From: UBA4877 sp002399345
GTDB lineage: Bacteria > Bacillota > Thermoanaerobacteria > Thermoanaerobacterales > UBA4877
Length of the DNA: 22,439 bases
Direction: 5' to 3'
NCBI GenBank assembly: GCA_036752905.1
Contig: DAIORT010000017.1
Location: forward strand, 1 to 22,439
The position numbers and the translations under genes were made by a program. Shown piece after piece: positions 8,936-16,940 of the stretch. Below the pieces are notes generated by a model that ran no database searches, was not told the DNA's origin, and was given only the letters and a program-made list of their open reading frames with translations. Numbering within the stretch: the first letter of the stretch is position 1; each line of letters begins with the position of its first letter.

Positions 8936-9352
8936 ATGAGTTTAACAGATACATTGTTGCAATTAGATGCTAACAAAGTTGAAGAAAAACCGACTAAAGA
9001 GATTGAGATAAAGAGGTTATCTCGTTTAGCAGGCAAAAAGGTTATGTTCAAATGCCAAGCTTTGGATGGCCAAACATATGGCGACATACAGCGTATGTCC
9101 ATAGACATATCTAAAAAAGGTGATTTTAAGGATATAAAGATATTTGAAACACAGCTAATGACTTGCGTTGAGGGCATAATTGACCCTGATTTGAAGGATG
9201 AAAAGCTGCTTAAACATTACAATGTGTCTACTCCAAAGGCACTAATAAAAAAGATATTGTTGCCTGGAGAAATAGCTGACCTACGGGATGTGATAGATAA
9301 ATTGAGTGGTTATGAAAGCGATGAAGACGAGGAAGATGTAAAAAACTCATAG
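8936..9352 (+). CDS. Tail assembly chaperone, XkdN-like (short form)
   Basis: This 138-residue product of the unshifted frame is the XkdN-type tail assembly chaperone (the analogue of lambda gpG), which coats the tape measure protein during tail assembly. It has a helical start (SLTDTLLQLDANKVEEKPTKEIEIKRLSR), a central QALDGQTYGDIQRMS and an acidic end (YESDEDEEDVKNS). The last codons before the stop form the heptamer A_AAA_AAC (9340-9346), allowing a -1 shift into the extension annotated separately. A strong AAGGAGGAATAAT ribosome site precedes ATG 8936. Confidence 0.85.
   Translation: MSLTDTLLQLDANKVEEKPTKEIEIKRLSRLAGKKVMFKCQALDGQTYGDIQRMSIDISKKGDFKDIKIFETQLMTCVEGIIDPDLKDEKLLKHYNVSTPKALIKKILLPGEIADLRDVIDKLSGYESDEDEEDVKNS
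9340..9346 (+). promoter_or_regulatory. Slippery heptamer for -1 ribosomal frameshift
   Basis: A AAA AAC is in the correct phase (GTA AAA AAC in the zero frame), two codons before the TAG stop of the chaperone gene. Eight nt downstream, 9355-9365 (GAGG..CCCAC) can pair with 9402-9413 (GTGGG..CCTC), a possible stimulatory stem with a long loop. Heptamers like this are established for -1 frameshifting in tail assembly genes of long-tailed phages. Confidence 0.8.
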
Positions 9353-9519
9353 ATGAGGACCCCACTACGAACATTTTATATTTGTTATTTCATTTTCACG
9401 GGTGGGAACCCTCAAAATATTATTGGATGCCAGCAGGAGAGCAAAGAATCATCCAAGCATTTGTAAGCAGAGAAATGGATGATAAAGCAGAATTAGCAGA
9501 TGCCTTGAATAATGCTTAA
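9346..9519 (+). CDS. Tail assembly chaperone -1 frame extension (T part)
   Basis: Reading on in the -1 frame from the slippery site gives 57 open codons (LIDEDPTTNILY...HGWEPSKYYWMPAGEQRII...ALNNA) to TAA at 9517-9519. The frameshifted fusion, from ATG 8936 across the shift, would be about 194 residues. There is no independent start codon with a ribosome site at its beginning, so it is expected to exist only as a fusion, like lambda gpGT. Such fusions recruit the tail tube protein to the chaperone-coated tape measure. Confidence 0.78.
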   Translation, partial: LIDEDPTTNILYLLFHFHGWEPSKYYWMPAGEQRIIQAFVSREMDDKAELADALNNA

Positions 9520-9535
9520 TATTTCCTCTTATAAT
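9505..9535 (+). promoter_or_regulatory. Possible sigma-A-type promoter before the small gene
   Basis: A perfect TATAAT (9530-9535) is preceded by TTGAAT (9505-9510) at a 19-bp spacing, slightly longer than ideal. A second TATGAT overlaps at 9535-9540. It lies just upstream of the 99-residue gene and inside or after the chaperone extension. The prediction rests only on box matches. Confidence 0.35.
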
Positions 9536-9577
9536 ATGATACAATGATAGTAAGAACAAAAGGAGGGAATATTTGGA

Positions 9578-9877
9578 ATGAGCTTAATAAAAAGTAAGGA
9601 AGAACGGAAACAAATTCAAGAGAGCAAGAAACAAAAACGTGCGGAATATGGGCAAATGTTAATAGATGATTTTGCCAAAGAGAAAAATTTACAGGCATTG
9701 CAAGACAATGACAAAAGGTTTGGATATTATATCAGTGAGAATATAGATCAGATAGGAAACCGTGCTAAAGGTAAGCCGGGAGAAATGGCCCAATTCAGCG
9801 AAATTGAGATGATTACAGAACAAAACTGGATGATCATCAAACTGCTGAATGAAATAAAAGATGAGCTAAAGAAATAG
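9578..9877 (+). CDS. Small charged protein of unknown function
   Basis: This 99-residue, highly charged, mostly helical protein (KSKEERKQIQESKKQKRAEYG at the start, LLNEIKDELKK at the end) has no membrane segment or recognisable catalytic motif. It sits between the assembly chaperone and the tape measure, a pair that is usually adjacent. A promoter-like TATAAT precedes it and a terminator-like hairpin follows, so it looks like a self-contained inserted cassette (moron). An AAAGGAGGG ribosome site about 10 nt upstream supports ATG 9578. A tail-assembly accessory role is also possible. Confidence 0.65.
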   Translation: MSLIKSKEERKQIQESKKQKRAEYGQMLIDDFAKEKNLQALQDNDKRFGYYISENIDQIGNRAKGKPGEMAQFSEIEMITEQNWMIIKLLNEIKDELKK

Positions 9878-9897
9878 CGCCTTAACGGGCGTTTTTC
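9878..9897 (+). terminator. Weak intrinsic terminator after the small gene
   Basis: CGCC (9878-9881) pairs with GGCG (9888-9891) across a 6-nt loop and is followed immediately by TTTTT. The stem is short but GC-only, extends by one G-T and one A-T pair, and starts directly at the stop codon. Confidence 0.5.
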
Positions 9898-9924
9898 TTA
9901 TACCCTAAAAAGGTAGGTGAAAAG

Positions 9925-12222
9925 ATGGCACACGTGTTAGACGCAGTTATCAAGTTAGACGATCAGTTTAGCGGAGTGATGCGGGATGTAGAAAAGAACG
10001 TGGGGGAATTTGGCAGGACTTTTAAGAAAATGGGCAGAGATATGAAAAGAACGGGCAGTGACTTGATGTCATTAGGTGGACAGCTGACAGCTAAAGTTAC
10101 CACCCCTGTTATTGCTGGTGTGACTGCCAGTATTACTGAATATGCTAAATTGGAACAATCTATTGGCGGCGTAGAGACTTTATTCAAAGGATCCGCAGGG
10201 CAGGTTATAAAAAATTCACAATCTGCTTATAAAAGAGCTGGCGTATCCGCTAATGACTACATGGAGAATATAACATCTTTTTCTGCCAGCCTGTTACAAG
10301 GCTTAGGCGGAGACACAAAAAAAGCTGCTAAAATCGCAGATATGGCTATGGTGGATATGTCTGATAACGCAAATAAAATGGGTACTAGTATACAGGATAT
10401 CCAAAATGCATATCAAGGCTTTGCAAAAGATAACTTCACAATGCTCGATAACCTTAAGCTAGGCTATGGTGGGACTGCCGGCGAAATGGCAAGGCTTATA
10501 AACGATACTGGCGTTATGGGGAAAGGCTTTAAAGCCACAGCTAAGAATGTAAAGGATATTCCATTTGATAAGATGATTGAAGCGGTGCACAAGGTGCAGG
10601 GCGAGATGGATATAACTGGTACTACGACACAAGAAGCAATGGAAACAGTGAGCGGTTCAGTTGGCATGGCGAAGGCTAGTATACAAGACTTTTTAGGAGG
10701 AATGGGCAATCCAGATGCTGACATAGATCAGCTTGCTAAAAACATGGTTGATTCAATCAAAACAGCAGCTAAGAACATAAAAAAGACTATAGGACATATA
10801 TGGGACAACTTACCATTAACGGGTTTTCAAAAAGAGCTGCTTAAAATTAGCATTTTTGCAGGGCCGGTTGTATGGATTATCGGCAAACTTACTTCTGGGG
10901 TAGGTGCACTTACTATCCATTTTGGCGAATTTGCAACTTCGGTTAAAAAAGTTGGTTTTATACAATCCATATTTACCCCTGGAGCAAAAGTAGCCATAGT
11001 TATTACCCTTATTGTTATTGCAGTCATATTGCTAATTAAAAATTGGGATAAGCTTAAGGAAGCCATGAAGCGGGTAAAAGAACATTTCGACAAGCTTAAA
11101 AGCACAGTGAATGAGGTCAAAAATAAGATTATAGATTTCAAGGACAACGCCATTGAAAAGGCTAAAACAAAATTAGATGATTTCAAACAAACATTAGAGG
11201 ATAACAAAGGTACAATTAAAGCGGTTGCCGGAGTGCTAACGGCTATATTCGGGCCTGCATTGGTGCAAACAGGTGTAAAGGCTTCAGTAGCAGGCGGAAA
11301 GATAGCCGGTTCATTTGTGGCCAATATAATCAAGACGGGAACGCAGGCGGTCGTAAATGGGGCTAAATTGACGGCTTCATTTATCGCAAGCATGGTAAAA
11401 GCAGGATGGGAGGCCGTAATTGCGGCAGGCAAAATAACCGTATCTTTCATAGGCAGTTTAATTAAAACTGCTGCGCAGGCAATAGTTACAGCGGCTACGA
11501 TATCAGGCCATCTGATAGTTTCAATGGTCCAATATGCAGCGCAGGGATGGAAAACGGTAGCAAGTATAGTAGCCACAACAGCTGCATGGATAGCGCAAAA
11601 AGCCGTCATGATAGGCACAACGGTGGCGACATATGCCGCAGCTGGAGCACAGAAACTTTTAAATGCTGTAATGGCAGCCAACCCCATATTGCTAGTAATA
11701 GGGCTGCTGGCTGGTTTAGTACTGGGGCTTATAGCACTATATCACCACAGTGAAACGGCTAGGAATATCATGAATAATTTATGGAACGGTATCAAAAACG
11801 GTGCGGCTAAAGCAAAGAAAGCAGTCCATGATATGGTGACTAAGGTAAAAGGGTATTGGAATGATTTAAAGACCTTCCTTAAAAATCCTATCAAAGGTAC
11901 TGTCAACATTGTGCAAAAAGGTGTGGGCTGGGTCAAAAATAAGGTGGGTCATAACGCATATGGGACGAACAATTGGGGAGGCGGCCTCACATGGGTAGGA
12001 GAGCAAGGCCCGGAGCTGATTAACCTGCCAAGAGGTTCAAAGGTATATCCAACCAATGAATCCGCTTCAATGGCAAAAGGGTTACGGCCATCGCAGATTA
12101 CTATAGCGAAATTGGCAGATCAGATAGTGGTTAGAGAGGACGCGGACATAGACAGGATAGCGACAGCATTGGTAAAGAAATTAGATAAGGCGGAAGTGGC
12201 ATATGGAGGGGGGGCTATATAA
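9925..12222 (+). CDS. Tape measure protein
   Basis: This 765-residue protein sets tail length and is chaperoned inside the growing tube. The N-terminus (VIKLDDQFSGVMRDVEKN) and the SGSVGMAKASIQDFLGGMG segment (243-261) are typical of Firmicutes tape measures. Hydrophobic segments lie at about 355-371 and 588-606. In between is an Ala-rich helical part with four 22-residue degenerate repeats (457-544). The end has the common WVGEQGPELINLPRGSKVYP motif. At about 0.15 nm per residue the tail would be near 115 nm (inference). The stop overlaps the next start (TAATG). Confidence 0.93.
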   Translation: MAHVLDAVIKLDDQFSGVMRDVEKNVGEFGRTFKKMGRDMKRTGSDLMSLGGQLTAKVTTPVIAGVTASITEYAKLEQSIGGVETLFKGSAGQVIKNSQSAYKRAGVSANDYMENITSFSASLLQGLGGDTKKAAKIADMAMVDMSDNANKMGTSIQDIQNAYQGFAKDNFTMLDNLKLGYGGTAGEMARLINDTGVMGKGFKATAKNVKDIPFDKMIEAVHKVQGEMDITGTTTQEAMETVSGSVGMAKASIQDFLGGMGNPDADIDQLAKNMVDSIKTAAKNIKKTIGHIWDNLPLTGFQKELLKISIFAGPVVWIIGKLTSGVGALTIHFGEFATSVKKVGFIQSIFTPGAKVAIVITLIVIAVILLIKNWDKLKEAMKRVKEHFDKLKSTVNEVKNKIIDFKDNAIEKAKTKLDDFKQTLEDNKGTIKAVAGVLTAIFGPALVQTGVKASVAGGKIAGSFVANIIKTGTQAVVNGAKLTASFIASMVKAGWEAVIAAGKITVSFIGSLIKTAAQAIVTAATISGHLIVSMVQYAAQGWKTVASIVATTAAWIAQKAVMIGTTVATYAAAGAQKLLNAVMAANPILLVIGLLAGLVLGLIALYHHSETARNIMNNLWNGIKNGAAKAKKAVHDMVTKVKGYWNDLKTFLKNPIKGTVNIVQKGVGWVKNKVGHNAYGTNNWGGGLTWVGEQGPELINLPRGSKVYPTNESASMAKGLRPSQITIAKLADQIVVREDADIDRIATALVKKLDKAEVAYGGGAI
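11293..11556 (+). repeat. Four 66-nt degenerate coding repeats in the tape measure gene
   Basis: Residues 457-478, 479-500, 501-522 and 523-544 align as 22-residue units of the form (G/A)xK(I/L)xxSFxxxxxKxxxxAVxx. The last unit is more diverged. Such units probably form regular helices and could be gained or lost to change tail length. Confidence 0.65.
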
Positions 12223-12860
12223 TGGAATGCTGGATCACTTTCAATAATAAAGCGGAAGAACTACGTTTGCCGGTTCTTCCTTCATCTTTCACTATAACGA
12301 AAAATAATATAAATAAAACAGTAGCAACGGCTAATATGGCCGGCGATGTTAATTTATTGGGCAAAGGTGAGGGCGGGTTGGCAGAGATATCCATTGAAAC
12401 TTTTTTCCCTGCTCATGACTATCCGTTCTGTACTTATACTGGGTTTCCTGCTCCATATACATGTGTGTCTATGATAGAGGGATGGAGGAAGTCAGGCCAG
12501 CCTATACGCCTTATTATGACTGAAACGGATATCAACATGGCAATGGGTATAGAAACATTTGAGTATGGAGAAAAGGACGGAACAGGAGACGTATATTATA
12601 CGCTTGGCCTCAAAGAATATAGATTCCTCAATGTGCCAACGCAAAGCCTTGCTATAACACCGCAGGGATATCAGAAGCCGCAGGCGGCAAGACCAGTTAC
12701 AAAGTCTACGCCAAAGAGTTATTCCATACAGTCGGGAGATAGCCTGTGGGTAATAGCAAAGAAACTAACCGGCAATGGAGCTAACTATAAGGCAATAGCA
12801 CAAAAGAACGGTATCAAGAACCCAGATAAGATATACCCCGGTCAGAAGCTGGTGATATAG
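12222..12860 (+). CDS. LysM-domain tail/baseplate protein (XkdP-like)
   Basis: This 212-residue protein has an N-terminal domain (1-140) of the XkdP type and a C-terminal LysM domain (about 166-212: YSIQSGDSLWVIAKKL, then NGIKNPDKIYPGQKLVI). LysM binds the GlcNAc backbone of peptidoglycan. In PBSX-like phages this gene follows the tape measure and its product belongs to the tail tip or hub, linking tube and baseplate (as T4 gp53 and P2 gpX do). It overlaps the tape measure stop by one base. Confidence 0.88.
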   Translation: MECWITFNNKAEELRLPVLPSSFTITKNNINKTVATANMAGDVNLLGKGEGGLAEISIETFFPAHDYPFCTYTGFPAPYTCVSMIEGWRKSGQPIRLIMTETDINMAMGIETFEYGEKDGTGDVYYTLGLKEYRFLNVPTQSLAITPQGYQKPQAARPVTKSTPKSYSIQSGDSLWVIAKKLTGNGANYKAIAQKNGIKNPDKIYPGQKLVI

Positions 12861-13844
12861 ATGTTCACAATGCTGGTTAATTCAAAGACGGAATCGCACA
12901 ATATCACCGATATAGTAACTTCTGCAACATGGAGTGGCAACTATAACCAAGCAGCAAGAAAGCTTGAATTTAGCGTTGCTGTGTCCCCCACAGACCGTTT
13001 TCTGCCGCAGCCGTTCATTGGTGTAGGGAATATGGTGAAGTTTTTTACCAGTGATGGAGTAGAAAGATTCAGAGGCTACGTATTTACCAAGGAGAAATCT
13101 TCTAACGGGTCTGAAATGGAGGTAACAGCCTATGACGGAGGGATATATCTTCTCAAATCTAAGGCAACTTTCAATTTCAAAAAGATGTTGCCGGCACAGG
13201 TTGCTAAGAAGGTATGTGGTGAAGTAGGAGTACCTACAGGGCAGCTAGCTAATCCCGGCACGGTTGTAAGCTTTATCGCAGACGGTGAAACTATATATGA
13301 CATCATAATGACTGCTTATACGTATATATCAAAACTCAATGGGGCCAAATATATGGCTGTGATGAATGATGGTAAATTAAACGTAATACAAAAGGGGAAG
13401 GCGGTCGTACAGTATGCACTGTCTCCCACAATAGAGCCTAATTCAACCTTGATTAGCGATAGTACTTACAATGAAAGTATAGAGAATATGGTAAATAGGG
13501 TGAAGATATATGATGATAAGCAAAACCAAATAGGCAAAGTAGAAAATGCTGAATGGATAAAGGATTACGGCGTATTGCAGGATATTTATACAAAAGAGCA
13601 GAATAAAAACCCAAATACAGTTGCTAAGAATATGTTACGAGGGTTGGGGCGGACAGCAAGTATAGAAGGATTAGGGGATATTGAATGTGTCACAGGGCGG
13701 GCAGTGAGGGTTAAAGAACCCTACACTGGATTAGATGGCCTGTTTTTTATAGATGAAGATGAGCATAAATTCCAGGATGGTCAGCACACAATGAATCTAG
13801 AATTGAGCTTTCAAAATATGATGGATGAAAAGGATGAGGTATGA
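12861..13844 (+). CDS. Baseplate hub protein (XkdQ-like)
   Basis: This 327-residue protein is of the XkdQ/late-control-D (gp27-like) type and forms the hub at the tail tip. It opens with beta-rich VTSATWSGNYNQAARKLEFSV. Further along are the KEKSSNGSEMEVTAYDGGIYLLKSK segment and a VAKKVCGEVGVPTG helix, all usual in this family. It starts directly after the LysM gene stop and overlaps the next gene by 4 nt (ATGA). Confidence 0.88.
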   Translation: MFTMLVNSKTESHNITDIVTSATWSGNYNQAARKLEFSVAVSPTDRFLPQPFIGVGNMVKFFTSDGVERFRGYVFTKEKSSNGSEMEVTAYDGGIYLLKSKATFNFKKMLPAQVAKKVCGEVGVPTGQLANPGTVVSFIADGETIYDIIMTAYTYISKLNGAKYMAVMNDGKLNVIQKGKAVVQYALSPTIEPNSTLISDSTYNESIENMVNRVKIYDDKQNQIGKVENAEWIKDYGVLQDIYTKEQNKNPNTVAKNMLRGLGRTASIEGLGDIECVTGRAVRVKEPYTGLDGLFFIDEDEHKFQDGQHTMNLELSFQNMMDEKDEV

Positions 13845-14248
13845 TGCGCGACCCATATTGTGATATCATTTCTTCCATGAGAAGGCAAAGTCAAAGCGTT
13901 GCCCCTCCGGGTATCAAGATTGCAGAAGTTGTATCACCGCCTCCTAAAATAATTATTAAAATGGGAGATTTGCAGCTTGACAAAGATAATATTTTAATAG
14001 CTGATTATCTAATACCCAAGTATGAAAGAAAGATCACTATACCTCTGACGGCCAGTACCAGCACAGTATCTAAGGCCACGGTAGGAGACCATGGGGAACA
14101 TACACATCAGGTAACAAAGATAGGCATAGCAAACGGGACAATCCAATTTGCCGATACGCTTAAGCCTGGTGACACAGTGCTTGCTGTTCCTACCGCAGAC
14201 GGTCAGACATATATAATTTTAGCTAGGGTGGTGAAGTGCGATGGCTGA
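13841..14248 (+). CDS. DUF2577 baseplate protein (XkdR-like)
   Basis: This 135-residue protein fits DUF2577, encoded between hub and gp25-like genes in PBSX-like phages. It is predicted to be a small OB-like beta protein of the central spike or hub. Seen here are PPGIKIAEVVSPPPKIIIKMGDLQLDK and the closing DTVLAVPTADGQTYIILARVV. A HGEHTHQV stretch (His rich, about residues 83-90) could bind metal. ATG 13841 overlaps the previous stop. A second ATG follows at once. Confidence 0.82.
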   Translation: MMRDPYCDIISSMRRQSQSVAPPGIKIAEVVSPPPKIIIKMGDLQLDKDNILIADYLIPKYERKITIPLTASTSTVSKATVGDHGEHTHQVTKIGIANGTIQFADTLKPGDTVLAVPTADGQTYIILARVVKCDG

Positions 14249-14681
14249 TGATACTATATTCCCTTTCATGGACCCGCAGGCAATGCCAGAGGAGGAAACA
14301 GCAGAAGCAAAACCACTTGCGAGAGAATGGGCATGGGATTTTAACAAGCTGGATTTCAAGACTAAAGATGGCAAAATGTACATGGAGGAGGGTAAGGAAG
14401 CAGTCAAGATATGGATATGGAAGATATTAATGGCCCCCAGATATAGATACCCAATATTTAATTGGGATTATGGGAATGAGTTAGACAACCTTATTGGGGT
14501 TAGCTATTCAAAAGAGTATGTACAGTCAGAGGCAGAAAGGATGATTCGGGAGGCTATATGGCCTACTTTGGATGGGTATGTAACCGATATACAGAATCTG
14601 AAAGTGGGCACGGAAAAGGACATATTAAAGATTAGTTTCACAGCAGTAACGCCTTACGGGGAGGTGGGAGTAAATGCCTAG
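14241..14681 (+). CDS. DUF2634 baseplate wedge protein (XkdS, gp25-like)
   Basis: This 146-residue protein is of the DUF2634 family, the Firmicutes counterpart of T4 gp25, which nucleates the sheath on the baseplate. The AREWAWDFNKLDFKTKDGK opening, APRYRYPIFNWDYGNEL and the AERMIREAIWPTLDGYV helix are characteristic. It overlaps both neighbours by 8 nt, in the standard order DUF2577-DUF2634-baseplate J. Confidence 0.88.
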   Translation: MADDTIFPFMDPQAMPEEETAEAKPLAREWAWDFNKLDFKTKDGKMYMEEGKEAVKIWIWKILMAPRYRYPIFNWDYGNELDNLIGVSYSKEYVQSEAERMIREAIWPTLDGYVTDIQNLKVGTEKDILKISFTAVTPYGEVGVNA

Positions 14682-15717
14682 GAGCGAAGAAGAAATAAAA
14701 ACAGATATGCTGAAAACCATTTCTGATGACTTGGATAAAAGCGGCAACCATTTTATTGACAATGCCTTATCAGCTGCTGCGTTAGAATTCACCAATATGT
14801 ACATAGCGCTGGAATATCTAAAAGGCAAATTTGATGTAAACAACTTAGAAGGTGAAGAATTAGCTAAGTTTATCTATCAGAGAACCGGGATAGAAAGAAA
14901 GCCGGCTACCTATGCTAGTGCGGATATTGTTATATCCGGCGAAAAGGGCGTTAAGATCAGTAAAGGCACATTAGTAAGCGCTGATGACGTGATTTTTACT
15001 ACATTGGATGATGCTATAATCCCTGATGCAGGCAGCGTAACGGTAAAGGTGCAGGCTGCTGAACAAGGAAGCCAAGGGAACGCTGCAGCAAATAGTATTA
15101 ATCAAATGCCTATATCAACCCCCGGAGTTATTGATATATACAATCCTGATGCAGCTACTGGTGGCTATGATGAAGAAACAGATGATGAATTAAGGGAGAG
15201 ATATTATCATAAGCTACAACGTCCTGGTAAGGCAGGCAACAAATATCATTACGAAGAATGGGCTATGGAAGTCAGCGGGGTTGGGGGAGTGAAGGTATTC
15301 CCTACATGGGATGGTCCGCTCACTGTAAAAGCGCTGATCATAGATAAAGAAAAGCAGCCGGCGGACGAGGAACTGGTTGAAGAAACGCGGCAACATATTA
15401 TACATGAAGCTCCTTTTGATGCTGTTGTAACTGTAGCTAGCGCGGCAGGCGTAGATATAGATATATCCGCAAAACTTACCATTCAGGATGGATATGATGA
15501 AAAAGCAGTAGTAGAAAATATAAGTGATAGCGTAACCGAATACCTGAAAGAAATAGCATTTTGGAAATCTACGGTTAGCTATGCGATTATTGGCAGCTTG
15601 ATTATTGATAGTGAAGGGGTGGCCGATTATAATGATTTAACAATCAATGGGAAGACTGAAAATGTTACTATAGGTAATGAAGAAATAGCAGTATTAGGAG
15701 GCGTATATAATGAGTAG
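14674..15717 (+). CDS. Baseplate J-like protein (XkdT)
   Basis: This 347-residue baseplate wedge protein (T4 gp6/P2 J type) forms the ring that holds the fibres. The signature region GGYDEETDDELRERYYHKLQRPGKAGN (163-189) followed by EEWAMEVSGVGGVKVFP is clear. Upstream is the IVISGEKGVKISKGTLVSADDVIF beta domain. It overlaps DUF2634 by 8 nt and the following gene by 8 nt. Confidence 0.93.
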   Translation: MPRSEEEIKTDMLKTISDDLDKSGNHFIDNALSAAALEFTNMYIALEYLKGKFDVNNLEGEELAKFIYQRTGIERKPATYASADIVISGEKGVKISKGTLVSADDVIFTTLDDAIIPDAGSVTVKVQAAEQGSQGNAAANSINQMPISTPGVIDIYNPDAATGGYDEETDDELRERYYHKLQRPGKAGNKYHYEEWAMEVSGVGGVKVFPTWDGPLTVKALIIDKEKQPADEELVEETRQHIIHEAPFDAVVTVASAAGVDIDISAKLTIQDGYDEKAVVENISDSVTEYLKEIAFWKSTVSYAIIGSLIIDSEGVADYNDLTINGKTENVTIGNEEIAVLGGVYNE

Positions 15718-16051
15718 TATGTCAACCTATTTGAAGAATAAAGTGCTGAATGAAAACTTGCAAGCTGTATATGTGGCGCTGATTAATAATGGGAAGGAAG
15801 TAACTAAAACAGATTATAAACGGCAGAAGGTCACTTTTGCAGCAGCAAGCGATGGGCAAACATCAAATAATATAGATGTGCTGTTCCCTATTGCAGAAGA
15901 AGCATGGGGGGATATCACAGAAATAGTTTTATTTGATAATGAAATTAAAGGGAATGAACTATTCAGAAGCACACCCGAAATAATCAAAAATATCGAGGAA
16001 GCAAGCCAATACAAGATACCTGTCAACTATTTAATTGTCAGGTTAAGATGA
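15710..16051 (+). CDS. Small baseplate/fibre-associated protein
   Basis: This 113-residue protein has a predicted beta-sandwich pattern: LQAVYVALINNGKEV, then YKRQKVTFAAASDGQT, VLFPIAEEAWGDITEIVLFDN and PVNYLIVRLR. This layout (AYVALLN...YxRQxVTF...WGxVTxxALFD) occurs in small phage proteins often labelled tail fibre protein. The location between baseplate J and XkdU fits a baseplate or fibre adaptor. The exact role is uncertain. Confidence 0.6.
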   Translation: MSSMSTYLKNKVLNENLQAVYVALINNGKEVTKTDYKRQKVTFAAASDGQTSNNIDVLFPIAEEAWGDITEIVLFDNEIKGNELFRSTPEIIKNIEEASQYKIPVNYLIVRLR

Positions 16052-16052
16052 C

Positions 16053-16940
16053 ATGAGCCTGATTAAAGATTCTACATGGGAGCTAATAAGTAAATATATT
16101 TGGGCAGATCTAGCCGATCACAAATGGTCGGATTTTTATTTATCTATATCGGAAACAGACAGCCCAGATGTCAGCATCGAACCGGTGCTGATAGAAAATG
16201 TTACTTCGGATATAGACATCGATGCTGCGGATGTAACGGTGAATCCGGTGCTGATGGAGACATCAAAAATCAACATAGACAATCCTATTCCATACATCAA
16301 CATATTGGGTGTAAATATTAAATATAACCAAGTAATCATACAGACCCGGGTTGAAATGATAGTGAACATCATTACATCTGATAGAAACTATTTGGCTGCT
16401 ATGCTAAAGTATCTGCCCCAGTATGAAAAACAGTCTACAGTGTTGACAGGCATATTGAATGCCTATGCTTCTGAATTTATTAAGGCGGATCAGGAAGCAT
16501 CAATGATTAAGAACAACCAATTTTTAGACACAGCAATAGAAGCGCTACCTGTGTACGAAAGGGAGCTAGGGATTAAACAGGTCAATAAACTGGACTATAG
16601 GCAAAGACGTGAGAGGATTATTGCCCACTTAAGAAGTATTGCAGGCCAGACTACGGAGGAGGAGATCAAAAATATAGCAAAGGCATACACCAAAGGCGAT
16701 ATTGAACTTAACAGAACGGATGAACCCGGAATATTTGAAATTAAATTTGTTGGGAAAGGCATACCGGATAATCTAGATAGTCTGCAAGAAGTCTTAGATA
16801 CGGTTATCCCGGCACATTTAAGGCTGACATATAACTTTAATTACAATACTTGGGGCTATGTATCGGATTTAACATGGGCTGATGTAGCCAATATAACTTG
16901 GGCTGATATCAAAACCTTTAAGAAGAAAGAGGCGGTGTAA
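16053..16940 (+). CDS. XkdU-like (DUF2313) baseplate/fibre connector
   Basis: The core from about residue 110 (RNYLAAMLKYLPQYEKQSTV...YRQRRERIIAHLRSIAGQTTEEEI) is a DUF2313/YmfQ-XkdU protein, which links tail fibres to the baseplate (the P2 gpI position). The 295-residue product is longer than a bare DUF2313 protein. It has an extra ~110-residue N-terminus with two similar ~19-residue units (39-58 and 60-77, each with PVL(I/M)E). Trp-Ala-Asp motifs occur at both ends (IWADL near 16, TWADV and TWADI near the C-terminus). The start follows the previous stop by one base. Its product probably carries the diversified fibre encoded next. Confidence 0.82.
   Translation: MSLIKDSTWELISKYIWADLADHKWSDFYLSISETDSPDVSIEPVLIENVTSDIDIDAADVTVNPVLMETSKINIDNPIPYINILGVNIKYNQVIIQTRVEMIVNIITSDRNYLAAMLKYLPQYEKQSTVLTGILNAYASEFIKADQEASMIKNNQFLDTAIEALPVYERELGIKQVNKLDYRQRRERIIAHLRSIAGQTTEEEIKNIAKAYTKGDIELNRTDEPGIFEIKFVGKGIPDNLDSLQEVLDTVIPAHLRLTYNFNYNTWGYVSDLTWADVANITWADIKTFKKKEAV

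Noticed and set aside
8533..9177. 214-codon open frame on the - strand
   Set aside because: It runs antisense to the tube and chaperone genes, which have clear families and ribosome sites. It has none.
10827..11687. Long open frame (286 codons) on the - strand
   Set aside because: It lies wholly inside the tape measure gene. Its length comes from the Ala/Lys/Ile-rich codon pattern of that gene, and the product has no recognisable features.
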